Of a stretch of 64,000 nt of DNA, positions 56,798-64,000 are shown in pieces. Each line of letters opens with the position of its first letter. Positions within the stretch are counted from its first letter, which is position 1. A program made the position numbers and the translations under genes. The notes under the pieces were generated by a model, which saw nothing but the letters and a program-made list of their open reading frames with translations, was not told the origin of the DNA and ran no database searches. Location: positions 46,566 to 110,565 of the forward strand of contig JBDTRP010000001.1 in the NCBI GenBank assembly GCA_039931555.1. The letters run 5' to 3'. This stretch comes from JAENVT01 sp039931555 (GTDB lineage Bacteria > Actinomycetota > Acidimicrobiia > Acidimicrobiales > Ilumatobacteraceae).

Positions 56798-57190
56798 TCA
56801 GTTGGGCGTGATCACCACGCCGCGGTCCCCGTACGGGATCCGCTTGCGCTTGACGATGCCGCCGACCTTGGCGAGAAACTTCGTCAAGTGGCACATGAAG
56901 CCGTACTTGGCCTTGATCTTCGTGCGGATCCCCTCGAGTTGCGGGCCGGTGACCAAGACCGCCGTGGCCGCTGTCGGCGAGGTCCCGGCCTTCACCCGCC
57001 CGCGGGCGTCGGACGGTTGCACGATGACTTTGGAGGTGTGGCCCAGCCGCTTGGCCTTCCCCGATCCGGACGAGGTCCAGAACCCGATCTTTCCATCGTC
57101 TATCGGTGCGGCCCACACGGGCGTGGTGACCGGTGTGCCGTCACGCTTGAAGGTGGTGAGTGCGAGATACTTCTCATCAGCGAGACTCAT
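56798..57190 (-). CDS. PPOX-class F420-dependent oxidoreductase-like protein
   Basis: 130 residues from the ATG at 57190 (SLADEKYLALTTFKRDG); an earlier ATG at 57211 is possible. Split-barrel flavin/F420-binding fold: ALTTFKRDGTPVTTPVWAAP, GFWTSSGSGKAKRLGHTSKVIVQPSDARG. Likely reduces a small molecule with F420H2; the partner substrate is unknown. Follows the DAGK fragment on the same strand. Confidence 0.85.
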   Translation of the reverse strand: MSLADEKYLALTTFKRDGTPVTTPVWAAPIDDGKIGFWTSSGSGKAKRLGHTSKVIVQPSDARGRVKAGTSPTAATAVLVTGPQLEGIRTKIKAKYGFMCHLTKFLAKVGGIVKRKRIPYGDRGVVITPN

Positions 57191-57207
57191 GCCCATCAGG
57201 CTAATCG

Positions 57208-57708
57208 TCATGTCAAACCGTGTTGGTCTCGACCGGGCAGGGCCAACACACGCAGGGCACCGGCCCGTGACCGAAACGCAAGCGGCGGCCGAAGATCGGT
57301 CGGCTCACCATCGAGCGCGATCGCCACCATCGGCTCCGCGGTCTTCACGATCAGGGTCTCGCCGGCTCGTCGCTCGGTCTCCTCTGCCGCACGGATGCCG
57401 CCGAACCTCGACTTGATGGCGTTGGTGACCAGCCGCCACCGGCTCGTCGTGGCGATCACGTACACGTCCAGCCGATGATCAGTCAGCGACGTGCGCTGGC
57501 CCACCCGTTCGCCGCGCTCGTCGAACAGACCATTGCCCACGAACAGGAACGGCGTCTCGATCGCGACCGGCGTTGCCCCGTCGATGCCCAGTTGCAGGCG
57601 ATGCACGGGCAGTCTGCGCAGGGTGCGAATGATCGCCGCCGGCGCGGCCCGAACCTTGTCCCAACCGCGTCGTTCGCCGAGGCTGCCCAATGTGCTTGTG
57701 TCGATCAC
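57208..57708 (-). pseudogene. Orphan C-terminal domain of a diacylglycerol/lipid kinase (DAGK/YegS type)
   Basis: 166 residues. LGIDGATPVAIETPFLFVGNGLFDERGERVG, DHRLDVYVIATTSRWRLVTNA, and VAIALDGEPTDLRPPLAFRSRAGALRVLALPG are typical of the beta-sandwich C-terminal half of DAGK-like kinases. The N-terminal nucleotide-binding half (GGDGT motif) is missing. The break point is within ~50 bp of a similarly 5'-truncated ABC gene on the other strand, so a deletion probably removed the fronts of both. Confidence 0.65.
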
Positions 57709-57756
57709 GATGACGGCTCACGTCGACGGCTGACAGCGAACCCGTGTCCGACTACG

Positions 57757-57861
57757 CGCGAGGCGGCCGCCGGCGGCGCGACGATCAAGACTGTCGAGGT
57801 GACCGAGCCGGACCTCGAAGCCGTGTTCCTTCACCTGACCGGCCGAGCGCTTCGCGACTGA
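57757..57861 (+). pseudogene. C-terminal tail of an ABC transporter ATPase
   Basis: The plus strand ends an open frame with TVEVTEPDLEAVFLHLTGRALRD and a stop, the usual C-terminus of ABC-2-type drug/antibiotic exporter ATPases (LEDVFLHLTGR). No Walker or signature motif precedes it. It begins where the DAGK fragment on the opposite strand is also cut. Confidence 0.6.
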
Positions 57862-57901
57862 GGCAGCTGCATGGGTCCCCCTCGAAGTCTTCTCACCGAC
57901 G

Positions 57902-57996
57902 ATGAAACACGTCGCTCATCTGACGCCCCACGCGTGGGCCAACGACGCGTTCGCCAAACTCGTCGGACACGGCGGGTCCATCACCGACATCGGCAT
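57902..57996 (+). pseudogene. ABC-2 permease C-terminal fragment
   Basis: HVAHLTPHAWANDAFAKLVGHGG resembles the near-C-terminal periplasmic segment of ABC-2 permeases (LTPHAWALDAY-ELI--GG). It follows the ATPase tail at the expected place for its partner but lacks all membrane helices. The frame continues without a stop into an unrelated GGDEF-like fragment. Confidence 0.5.
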
Positions 57997-58004
57997 GTCG
58001 GCAC

Positions 58005-58150
58005 CGATCAACATCACACCGACAATCACCGTGAGCTGCCCAGCAAGCGTCGGTGCCGCAGACACCAGCGCCGTCGGCTACAACGCCGCCGTGCTGATCG
58101 ACGCCGCCGACAAGGCAATGTACGAAACGAAACGGGCTCGACAGGCATCC
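58005..58150 (+). pseudogene. GGDEF (diguanylate cyclase) C-terminal fragment and flanking hairpin
   Basis: ITPTITVSCPASVG and AAVLIDAADKAMYETKRAR match the last strands and helix of GGDEF domains (VTVSIGVA...ADRAMYAAKR). The catalytic GGDEF loop is absent. Just downstream, CGCAAA-CCC (from 58161) and GGGCTTTGCG (to 58237) can pair around internal GCCC/GGGC arms, a further repeat-like structure. From there to 58423 no gene is seen. Confidence 0.5.
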
Positions 58151-58423
58151 GAGACGTTTACGCAAACCCCGGGTCATAGCCCGTGCCGAAGTGAGCGAGG
58201 TGTAGGGCATCGCGCCAGCGCTACGCAGGGCTTTGCGAATCTGAGGTTGTTCTACGACTCCAGCCGCTCGGATCTTTGCCAAGACCGTGACGCGCAGCAG
58301 GAGAAACCCGCTCACACGAGCTTCAGGACGTTGAGGACCGTGGGGAACAACCGCTGAGAAGTACCGAAAGGCGGTTCAGAACGCGCGGGCCACAACGACC
58401 GCGAGGCACCGGAACCCCGAGGC

Positions 58424-59650
58424 TCAATCGTCGTGTTCGCCGAGGCGGATCTTCATGACAGCTCCGCTGTTCAGTTCCGGGTTCGCCGAGTTGACGCTGA
58501 CGTACATCGAGCCATCGGATCCCTGGGCGATGCCGCCCGGCAGTGGAAGCTCACCGCCGCCGATCCGCTCGAGTTGATCCGGGTGGTCGAATGGGATTCG
58601 CACGACGTCACCTGGCGGACCGGCGGCATTGGGCTGGAACAGTTCAGTTGCCCAGAAGTTGTCGTGCCGGTCGAACGTGCATGCTGTTGCGGTGGTCAAA
58701 CCGGTTGCCCACAATGTGGGTTCCGTCGGGAAGCTCGCGTTCGGGTCGACTCGCCAAACGTTGGACTGGCCAGAACCGAATACGAACAGGTTCGCCACGA
58801 AGTTCAGCGTGGCGACATAGAGCATGCCGTCGGGACCCTCCGCGATGCACGTTGGGGTGGAGTCACGGAACGGTGGTGCGATCTCGTTCGGGATGTAGGA
58901 GATCACTCGAAGCGTGCCGTCGGCCATGACCTCGTTGATGGTGTTGGCTCCAGCATCAGCGACGAAGGTGCGGACCTTGTGGGTCTCGCCGTCTCGGGTG
59001 ATGAGCACGCCGTAGGGGTTCGAGTCGGGGAAGTCATCCGGGAACAGTTGCTTATTGTCTCCAGTGAACTTGTACATCTGGTCACCAACGTCGCTCACCG
59101 CGGTCGCCGCGCCGGTGGCGCCATCGAGGCGGTACAGCAGCCCGGCCTGGGTCGCGTCCAGTGTCGCGCCCGACAGAGCAGCTATCCCGTCATGCGACTC
59201 GCTCATGATCATTCGTATCTGGCAGCCGCCTCGCCCACCGTCATCGCCTTCGTCCGACTTGTTGTGGCGACGATGCGTGGTACAACCGCTGCCGAGCGCA
59301 GTGATCCCTTCCGGGCCGAGCACGTCGGGCGGCTGAGATGGATCCTGCGTGGCGTAGAGAGTCTGGAAGCCCGTTGACCATGCCGCAGTGGAGGAGCCAC
59401 GCGGGTACTTGCTGACCCTGCCGGTGTCGGCGAGCCCAAAAGGTCCTGGACCTGCGGAACCTGATTCTGAGACGTACAGGTTGCCCTGACCGTCGACCGC
59501 CAACCCTCTCGGGGCGTTCAGACCAGGGATGAAGGTCGTGATCTTGGGGCTATGGCGGCCTTCGGCGACGCTTGTCGGAGCGCCGACCAAATTCACACCA
59601 ACGACCCCCAACACGGTGATTGCAGCCGCAATCCGTCGCTTGCCACGCAT
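58424..59650 (-). CDS. Secreted ScyD/ScyE-family beta-propeller protein
   Basis: 408 residues with a signal peptide (RIAAAITVLGVVGVNLVGAPTSVA). Propeller-type blades: LNAPRGLAVDGQGNLYVSESG, NPYGVLITRDGETH---FVADAGANTINEV, PTCIAEGPDGMLYVATLNF, GGIAQGSDGSMYVSVNSAN. This matches the ScyD/ScyE family, NHL-like extracellular proteins of unknown enzymatic role. A Cys pair (SGC...GGC) in an insert may form a disulfide. Confidence 0.85.
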   Translation of the reverse strand: MRGKRRIAAAITVLGVVGVNLVGAPTSVAEGRHSPKITTFIPGLNAPRGLAVDGQGNLYVSESGSAGPGPFGLADTGRVSKYPRGSSTAAWSTGFQTLYATQDPSQPPDVLGPEGITALGSGCTTHRRHNKSDEGDDGGRGGCQIRMIMSESHDGIAALSGATLDATQAGLLYRLDGATGAATAVSDVGDQMYKFTGDNKQLFPDDFPDSNPYGVLITRDGETHKVRTFVADAGANTINEVMADGTLRVISYIPNEIAPPFRDSTPTCIAEGPDGMLYVATLNFVANLFVFGSGQSNVWRVDPNASFPTEPTLWATGLTTATACTFDRHDNFWATELFQPNAAGPPGDVVRIPFDHPDQLERIGGGELPLPGGIAQGSDGSMYVSVNSANPELNSGAVMKIRLGEHDD

Positions 59651-59776
59651 GTTGCCTCCTCATAAGTGGCTGCGTCACAGTCCAGCGACCAATCCTTCGC
59701 CGCTCATACAGACCACAGCCTTAAGCCCTGAGGGGCACCATAAGCCTCGCGTTCACGAGTGTCAACCAGCCAATTA

Positions 59777-59908
59777 TCAATATCGCCGCAGCTCACCGAG
59801 GTTGTCGAGGAACCAGCGCTCATCGTGCTCGTCTCGCTTCAGACCGTAACCATCAGGCGTCGGAACGCAAGCACATGAGCCACAGAGCCTTCGTGTACCA
59901 CGCAGCAT
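59777..59908 (-). other. Short open frame, possible gene remnant
   Basis: A 43-codon frame on the minus strand starts ATG at 59908 and ends YGLKRDEHDERWFLDNLGELRRY. The C-terminal part reads like natural protein, but no family was identified. The 430-bp gap 59651-60080 otherwise holds only the palindromic repeat copies at 59931-60027. Confidence 0.25.
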
Positions 59909-59930
59909 GTTCGCTCACGGTCCGAGGCTC

Positions 59931-60027
59931 GTCGGGCGCGATTTCGGCATTGCTGGTACTCACAGCGCACCCAACGGGCTCAACGGGTTCGATTCGGGTA
60001 CTGGGAGTACCGAGATGGCGCCCAACG
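59931..60027. repeat. Two diverged copies of the 18.3-kb palindromic repeat
   Basis: Read on the minus strand, copy 3 (59975-59931) is GTTGGGTGCGCTGTGAGTACC then GCAATGCCGAAATCGCGCCCGAC. It matches the unit at 18356 across the central GTGAGTA and the CCGAAATCGCGCCCGACG end. Copy 4 (about 59986-60027, plus strand) is more diverged: GGGTACTGGGAGTACCGAGATGGCGCCCAACG. The two copies are in opposite orientation. Confidence 0.6.
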
Positions 60028-60080
60028 AGTGAGCGACTGTTCACCTCGGGAGCAGCTTCGAGCCTGAGTCGCGAATCGAG

Positions 60081-61358
60081 TTACAGCCAGCCGCCCGCGA
60101 AACCAGCGTTTCGGAGGCCATTGACAATGAAGGGACACTTCTTCAGCAACCCCCACAGAAATTCAGTGCGATGGTTCTCGACCATCATCACTACCGGTCC
60201 CTGGTCAAGTCCGTAGTAGCCTTTGGATATCCACCCGCTCTCGTCCTGGTTCTCGCCGTGGAAGGTCGGATTGAAGCTGCATTTGAAGCCGTACTTGCTG
60301 GTTGCCTCCGGGTATACATCACTGAAGTACTGGAGCGCCGGCAAGACTATCTCGGGCGCAAACGGCAGCGATGCAGCGGCCGCCCAAGGAGCGATCGTTC
60401 CGTCGTCGGGGCCGTAGGGGATCCCGCGCGCTTTATAGTCAAAAAAGCGGCGTTCGACGCTGTCGATCTGCAGGCACGACGGGCCAGGACCATCGCTCGC
60501 TGTTATTCCCCAACAATGCTCGTTATATCCTTTGTATCCCAGTGGATTACGAATTGCATATTGTTGCTGTATATAGGTGGCGCGACGGCTGTTCTCGAAA
60601 TAGTCGATTCCCTTGTCGCGCATGAAGGCATCTTGAATTCCACGAAAGTCGATCCACATGTGGGAAAGCTGATGAATGAAGAGCGGGCCGGCATAGAGGA
60701 ACTCTTGGCCGTAGAGTCGCTTCCATCGATAGGTTCTCGTTTGCGCCCTGTAGCTCTCGGCGGGGATCGGATGCGTGGGCGAAGCGAGCGCCAACACGTA
60801 GAGTATCAGCGCCTCGGAATAGCCTTCCCAGCGATACGGCAAGAATCCACGCTCTGGCGTCCACCCCATCGAAACCGTTTGGTCTCCATTGAGCATCCAT
60901 TCCCAATCAGCCCGAGCGTACAGCTCCTCGGCGATCGCCTGTATCTCGCGCTCCTCGGGCGTATCTCGATCAAAATACGCGGCGGACGTCAATATGCCGG
61001 CCAGGAGGAATGCTGAATCAATCGTTGACAACTCCGATTCCCATGCCCGGCGCCCGCTATCCATGTGTAGAAAGTGGTAGTAGAAGCCGTGGTAACCGGT
61101 CGCATCTGCTTCATCGCTCTGCTCACTATCTCTGAAGAATCGAAGAGTGGTTAGCGTGCGCTCGATAGCGTCGTGGCGCGTGATAAAATCGCGTTCGACG
61201 CCAATCGTGTAAGCCGTCAGTGCAAACCCAATCGGAGCAATGCTGGCATGTGAGCCCTGACGGGTGTTGTCAGGAACCATCCCGTTGGCGCAATTGCTCT
61301 CGTTCAGAAAGTATTGAAAGGTGTCCCGCTGGAGCATGCCCAACGAATCGTCGCTCAT
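60081..61358 (-). CDS. Glycoamylase-family glycoside hydrolase (GH144-like)
   Basis: 425 residues from the ATG at 61358. An alpha/alpha-barrel enzyme of the glycoamylase domain family (PF10091, which includes GH144 endo-beta-1,2-glucanases): QRDTFQYFLNESN at the start, ATGYHGFYYHFL, STIDSAFLLAGIL, GFLPYRWEGYSEALILYVLALASPTHP, HLWID-like HMWIDFRGIQD, NEHCWGITASDGPG, and YYGLDQGPVVMMVENHRT at the end. The acidic residues expected in the cleft are present. No signal peptide is in frame. The DNA is visibly more AT-rich than its neighbours (TATAGTCAAAAAAG, TTGCATATTGTTGCTGTATA), suggesting recent transfer. Confidence 0.85.
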   Translation of the reverse strand: MSDDSLGMLQRDTFQYFLNESNCANGMVPDNTRQGSHASIAPIGFALTAYTIGVERDFITRHDAIERTLTTLRFFRDSEQSDEADATGYHGFYYHFLHMDSGRRAWESELSTIDSAFLLAGILTSAAYFDRDTPEEREIQAIAEELYARADWEWMLNGDQTVSMGWTPERGFLPYRWEGYSEALILYVLALASPTHPIPAESYRAQTRTYRWKRLYGQEFLYAGPLFIHQLSHMWIDFRGIQDAFMRDKGIDYFENSRRATYIQQQYAIRNPLGYKGYNEHCWGITASDGPGPSCLQIDSVERRFFDYKARGIPYGPDDGTIAPWAAAASLPFAPEIVLPALQYFSDVYPEATSKYGFKCSFNPTFHGENQDESGWISKGYYGLDQGPVVMMVENHRTEFLWGLLKKCPFIVNGLRNAGFAGGWL

Positions 61359-61512
61359 CGCTGCCTGACTCAACCGCGACCCCTCTCGCCCGCCCCGATC
61401 GGTGCCGACGCGTTGGCCAGGCCCACGATAACCAGCTGAGTCGTGATCGCACAGACCGTCTGCGGATGAACCGGCCCTGCTGCTGCGCATGGCGCCGTCC
61501 GCCTTGACGAGA

Positions 61513-61572
61513 CATCACAATCGCAAGCACCAGCACTGCCACGATCCCAGCGCCGACGACGATCCACTGCAG
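61513..61572 (-). other. Membrane-segment remnant in another frame upstream of the glycoamylase gene
   Basis: The minus strand encodes LQWIVVGAGIVAVLVLAIVM, a good transmembrane segment, preceded by TAPKESPTVAPEDVARRRSDRIV. This frame is shifted by one relative to the glycoamylase frame and has no clear ATG start. It may be the lost signal anchor of that gene, separated by a frameshift, or an unrelated fragment. Confidence 0.3.
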
Positions 61573-61776
61573 CGTGACGATTCGGTCGGACCGTCGGCGT
61601 GCGACATCCTCGGGTGCTACCGTCGGGCTCTCCTTGGGCGCCGTCAGTGCCTTCGATGATCGAGTCCTCGAGGCTCATTGGGAGGGGAACCCACCGCGAT
61701 CGGATCGCATTCCAAGGGAAGAATCCCGACCGATCACAGGGTTTCCACTCCATTCGGCCAAATGGAAGGATCGTGG

Positions 61777-63183
61777 ATGACGTCCTATGACGTGGTGGTG
61801 ATCGGTGGTGGTGCCGGTGGACTCGTAGCGGCCAGGGAGGCACGGCGTCGGCACGCCAGTGTCGTGATCGTTCAGGATGGCCCGCTCGGCGGCGACTGCA
61901 CGTTCACGGGATGCATTCCGTCGAAGGCCTTGCTCGCCGCAGCCGCGCAGGACAACTCGTTCGACCAGGCCATGGCGCGCGTCCACGCCGCCGTCGACCA
62001 CATCGCCGCCACCGAGGACGCCGCCGCACTGGCCCGGGAGGGCATCGATGTCATCGCCGGCTACGCCCGTTTCCGCAACCCGGCCTCGATCGACGTCGAC
62101 GGCACCACGGTGCGATCGAAACGCTTCATCGTCGCCACTGGGGCACGACCGTTGATCCCTGCGATCCCGGGCCTACGCGAGAGCAATCCGTTGACCAACG
62201 AAACGCTCTTCCAACTCGACGCGCGGCCCACGTCGCTGGCGATCCTCGGCGGTGGACCGATCGGCTGCGAAATGGCCCAGGCGTTCGCACGTCTCGGCAG
62301 CCGGGTCACCTTGATCGAAGCCGAAGACCGACTACTACCGCGCGAGGAACCCGAGGCCTCAGCGGTGATCGCAGTCGCATTGAAACGCGACGGCGTCACC
62401 GTGCGGGTCGGCTCGCCGGCGACGCTCGTCGAGCGCAGCCCGGACGGCACGATCTGCGTCCACACCGAAACCGGTGAATCCATTGCCGCCGCGCATCTAC
62501 TGGCGGCAATCGGCCGGGCGCCGTCAGGGCGCGGGTTCGGCCTCGAAGAGATCGGCGTCGTGATCGACAAGCGCGGCGCGATCACCGTCGACGACACGAT
62601 GGCCACCAACATCGGCGGTATCTGGGCTGTGGGCGACGTCACCGGTCGACTCCAGTTCACCCACGTCGCCGGGCGCATGGGTTGGATCGCTGCCACCAAC
62701 GCCCTCTCGAAGCTCGCTCGCATTCGCAGATTCCGACTGGACACCCGCGCGATTCCGTGGGCGACGTTCACCAGCCCCGAGGTCGCCCACGTCGGCCTCA
62801 CCGAGGCCGAGGCTGCCGAACGACACCACGATGCCCGGGTCGCCCATCTCCCGCTCACTCACGTCGATCGTGCCGTCGCCGTCGGCGCAACCGAAGGTTT
62901 CGTCACCCTCATCGCCGCGCCGCGGCGCTTCACCCGGAACCTCGCCGGCGGACGACTCGTCGGCGCCACCGTCGTCGCCCCCACCGGTGGTGAACTGATC
63001 CACGAGGCCGCGCTCGCGATGCAAACCAACATGTTCGTCGGGCGTCTCGCCCAGACGACCCACGCCTATCCTGCCTGGTCCATGGCCATCCAACAAGCAG
63101 CACTGCAGTTCTTCGGCGAGTCTGCCGGCCTGCGAGCCAGGCCAGTCAGCGCCGCCCCGCCGAAGCACGGCCCCACGAAGTAG
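61777..63183 (+). CDS. Pyridine nucleotide-disulfide oxidoreductase (mercuric-reductase/dihydrolipoamide-dehydrogenase-like)
   Basis: 468 residues from the ATG at 61777, with AAGGA upstream. FAD motif VVVIGGGAGGLVAAREA, redox disulfide GGDCTFTGCIPSKALL, NAD motif LAILGGGPIGCEMAQAFARLG, second FAD motif IWAVGDVTGRLQFTHVAGRMG, and the C-terminal dimer domain with the catalytic His in TTHAYPAWSMAI. The N-terminal heavy-metal domain and C-terminal Cys pair of true MerA are absent. A small-molecule or protein disulfide, or a quinone, is the probable substrate. Confidence 0.88.
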   Translation: MTSYDVVVIGGGAGGLVAAREARRRHASVVIVQDGPLGGDCTFTGCIPSKALLAAAAQDNSFDQAMARVHAAVDHIAATEDAAALAREGIDVIAGYARFRNPASIDVDGTTVRSKRFIVATGARPLIPAIPGLRESNPLTNETLFQLDARPTSLAILGGGPIGCEMAQAFARLGSRVTLIEAEDRLLPREEPEASAVIAVALKRDGVTVRVGSPATLVERSPDGTICVHTETGESIAAAHLLAAIGRAPSGRGFGLEEIGVVIDKRGAITVDDTMATNIGGIWAVGDVTGRLQFTHVAGRMGWIAATNALSKLARIRRFRLDTRAIPWATFTSPEVAHVGLTEAEAAERHHDARVAHLPLTHVDRAVAVGATEGFVTLIAAPRRFTRNLAGGRLVGATVVAPTGGELIHEAALAMQTNMFVGRLAQTTHAYPAWSMAIQQAALQFFGESAGLRARPVSAAPPKHGPTK

Positions 63184-63192
63184 ACAGCGACG

Positions 63193-63642
63193 ATGACGAC
63201 ACCTGGGGACGAATCACCACTCACGCTGAAGGATTTTGCCGACTCGTTCTTCTACGGATCGCGCAGCAACCTCGACTTCAAGTTCCTTGCCGACCTCTCC
63301 GACACCGAAGCCGCCAACTTCTTTGAAGAACTTCTCGCCGAACTCGGCCGCACGCTCAACGATGGCGACGCAACCCGGCTCGTCGATCACGCCAGATCAT
63401 GGCAACGCCGCGCGTACGGCGCCCACCTCGACTCGAAGGCCGCGTTCACGTACGACGACGTTCCATTCAGCATCCTCACCACACCACTCACCGAGACACC
63501 GGGTTCCTCATGCACATCGACATCGACAAAGGAGTCAGGCCATGGTTCGAGCAGTTTGGAACGGGAAGGTGATCGCCGAGAGCGACGAGACAGTCGTCAT
63601 CGAGGGCAACCACTACTTCCCCGCCGACGCGGTGCGACCTGA
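63193..63642 (+). pseudogene. N-terminal fragment of a GrdB/PrdB-like protein, truncated
   Basis: The first ~100 residues (FLADLSDTEAANFFEELLAELGRTLNDGD, RLVDHARSWQRRAYG, FTYDDVPFSILTTPLTE) look like the beginning of actinobacterial proteins related to the glycine/sarcosine/betaine reductase B component, which continue LAESRVALVTSGGH. Here the frame instead runs into Ser/Thr- and Arg-rich non-protein sequence and overlaps the next gene by 101 bp. The native 3' part is therefore probably deleted. The assignment rests on recognition of that N-terminal pattern only. Confidence 0.45.
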
Positions 63643-64000
63643 GTTGCTGCGGCAGAGCACGACCACGACGGTGTGCCCGTGGAAGGGCCGCGCTTCCTAC
63701 CACACGCTGATTGTCGACGGAAAGGAGAACCGCGACGCTGCCTGGTACTACCCCAACCCGAGCAGCGCAGCGTCTGCCGTCGCTCGACGGGTGGCGTTCT
63801 GGCACGGCGTCAAGATCGAGAACGACGGCGGCCCGGCACGGCGCCGTTCGTTCCTCGACCGGTTCCGTCGCACCGAGCAGACCACGCCCGACACCGACGA
63901 ACACGCACACACCGGGCCCCCACCCGTGGCCGATCTCACCGACGTCACGTTCTTCGACTCGCTCGACGGCCACGCGACCATCGTCGACTTCTGGGCACCG
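63542..64000 (+). CDS. DUF427-thioredoxin fusion protein (3' end outside window)
   Basis: 153 residues are visible from the ATG at 63542, which has AAAGGAG 7 nt upstream. Residues 1-100 are a DUF427 domain: VRAVWNGKVIAESDETVVIEGNHYFP, TVCPWKGRASYHTLIVDGKENRDAAWYYPNPS, VAFWHGVKIE. After a polar linker (TTPDTDEHAHTGPPP) the sequence LTDVTFFDSLDGHATIVDFWAP is the start of a thioredoxin fold, just before the expected WCxxC active site, which lies off the edge. DUF427 is normally a stand-alone domain of unknown function. Confidence 0.8.
   Translation, partial: MVRAVWNGKVIAESDETVVIEGNHYFPADAVRPELLRQSTTTTVCPWKGRASYHTLIVDGKENRDAAWYYPNPSSAASAVARRVAFWHGVKIENDGGPARRRSFLDRFRRTEQTTPDTDEHAHTGPPPVADLTDVTFFDSLDGHATIVDFWAP

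Noticed and set aside
59931..60027. GTTGGGC/GCCCAAC cores resembling integron attC sites
   Set aside because: The 7-bp cores face the wrong way for attC (GTTRRRY first, not last), no extrahelical-base hairpin is evident and no integron integrase is present.

Overview
This is a high-GC, gene-dense, conserved chromosomal stretch of an actinobacterium. The best fit is class Acidimicrobiia (Ilumatobacter-like); that is inferred from gene content, not from a search. Pointers: a fused E2-E1 2-oxoglutarate dehydrogenase (KGD type), the non-canonical mismatch endonuclease NucS, a WhiG-type sigma factor, F420-type oxidoreductases (LLM and PPOX families), a Mec/CysM cysteine pathway, and the gene order comM-dprA-xerC-whiG-rpsB-tsf-pyrH-frr-cdsA-dxr-rseP-ispG.

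Layout. 1-13 kb: an NYN/PIN RNase cut by the left edge, a HAD phosphatase, a dead GNAT gene, an SHMT-like PLP enzyme, kgd facing a small cupredoxin lipoprotein, a PuuD-like membrane protein, ettA, a CysQ-like phosphatase and an unusual membrane protein with two copies of one His-rich extracellular domain behind a clear operator-like palindrome. 13-21 kb: MFS remnant, a phosphohistidine-swivel protein, UbiB-like kinase, methyltransferase, nucS, a tandem palindromic repeat, trpB2, manA, nucleoside phosphorylase. 21-35 kb: one long minus-strand housekeeping block covering isoprenoid synthesis (ispG, dxr), membrane proteolysis (rseP), phospholipids (cdsA), translation (frr, tsf, rpsB), pyrH, an inactive-looking LytM protein, whiG, xerC, dprA and comM. 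35-43 kb: a minus-strand cluster of clpP, a DUF1992 gene and two adjacent fold-type-II PLP enzymes, diverging from a SufR-like Cys-rich regulator and a HerA-like ATPase. 43-49 kb: a glycerol operon (glpK plus two FAD oxidoreductases), a tRNA-Leu squeezed between two coding sequences, an F420-type oxidoreductase and a D-threonine-aldolase-like enzyme. 49-56 kb: rdgB-rph-murI and cysM-mec in the mycobacterial order, but lacking cysO and interrupted by a transporter and a sortase fused to three repeats; then smpB. 56-64 kb: an accessory, decaying region with a carboxypeptidase lipoprotein, a PPOX enzyme, truncated diacylglycerol-kinase, ABC and GGDEF fragments, a beta-propeller protein, a lower-GC glycoamylase-family gene, a disulfide reductase, a truncated gene and a DUF427-thioredoxin fusion cut by the right edge.

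A recurrent signal is a TANNNT hexamer 6-8 nt before the start codon, implying that many transcripts are leaderless. It supports several start choices here. A roughly 45-bp palindromic repeat occurs twice near 18.3 kb and again, diverged, near 59.9 kb. No CRISPR array, prophage or intact insertion sequence was seen. At least six gene remnants were found.
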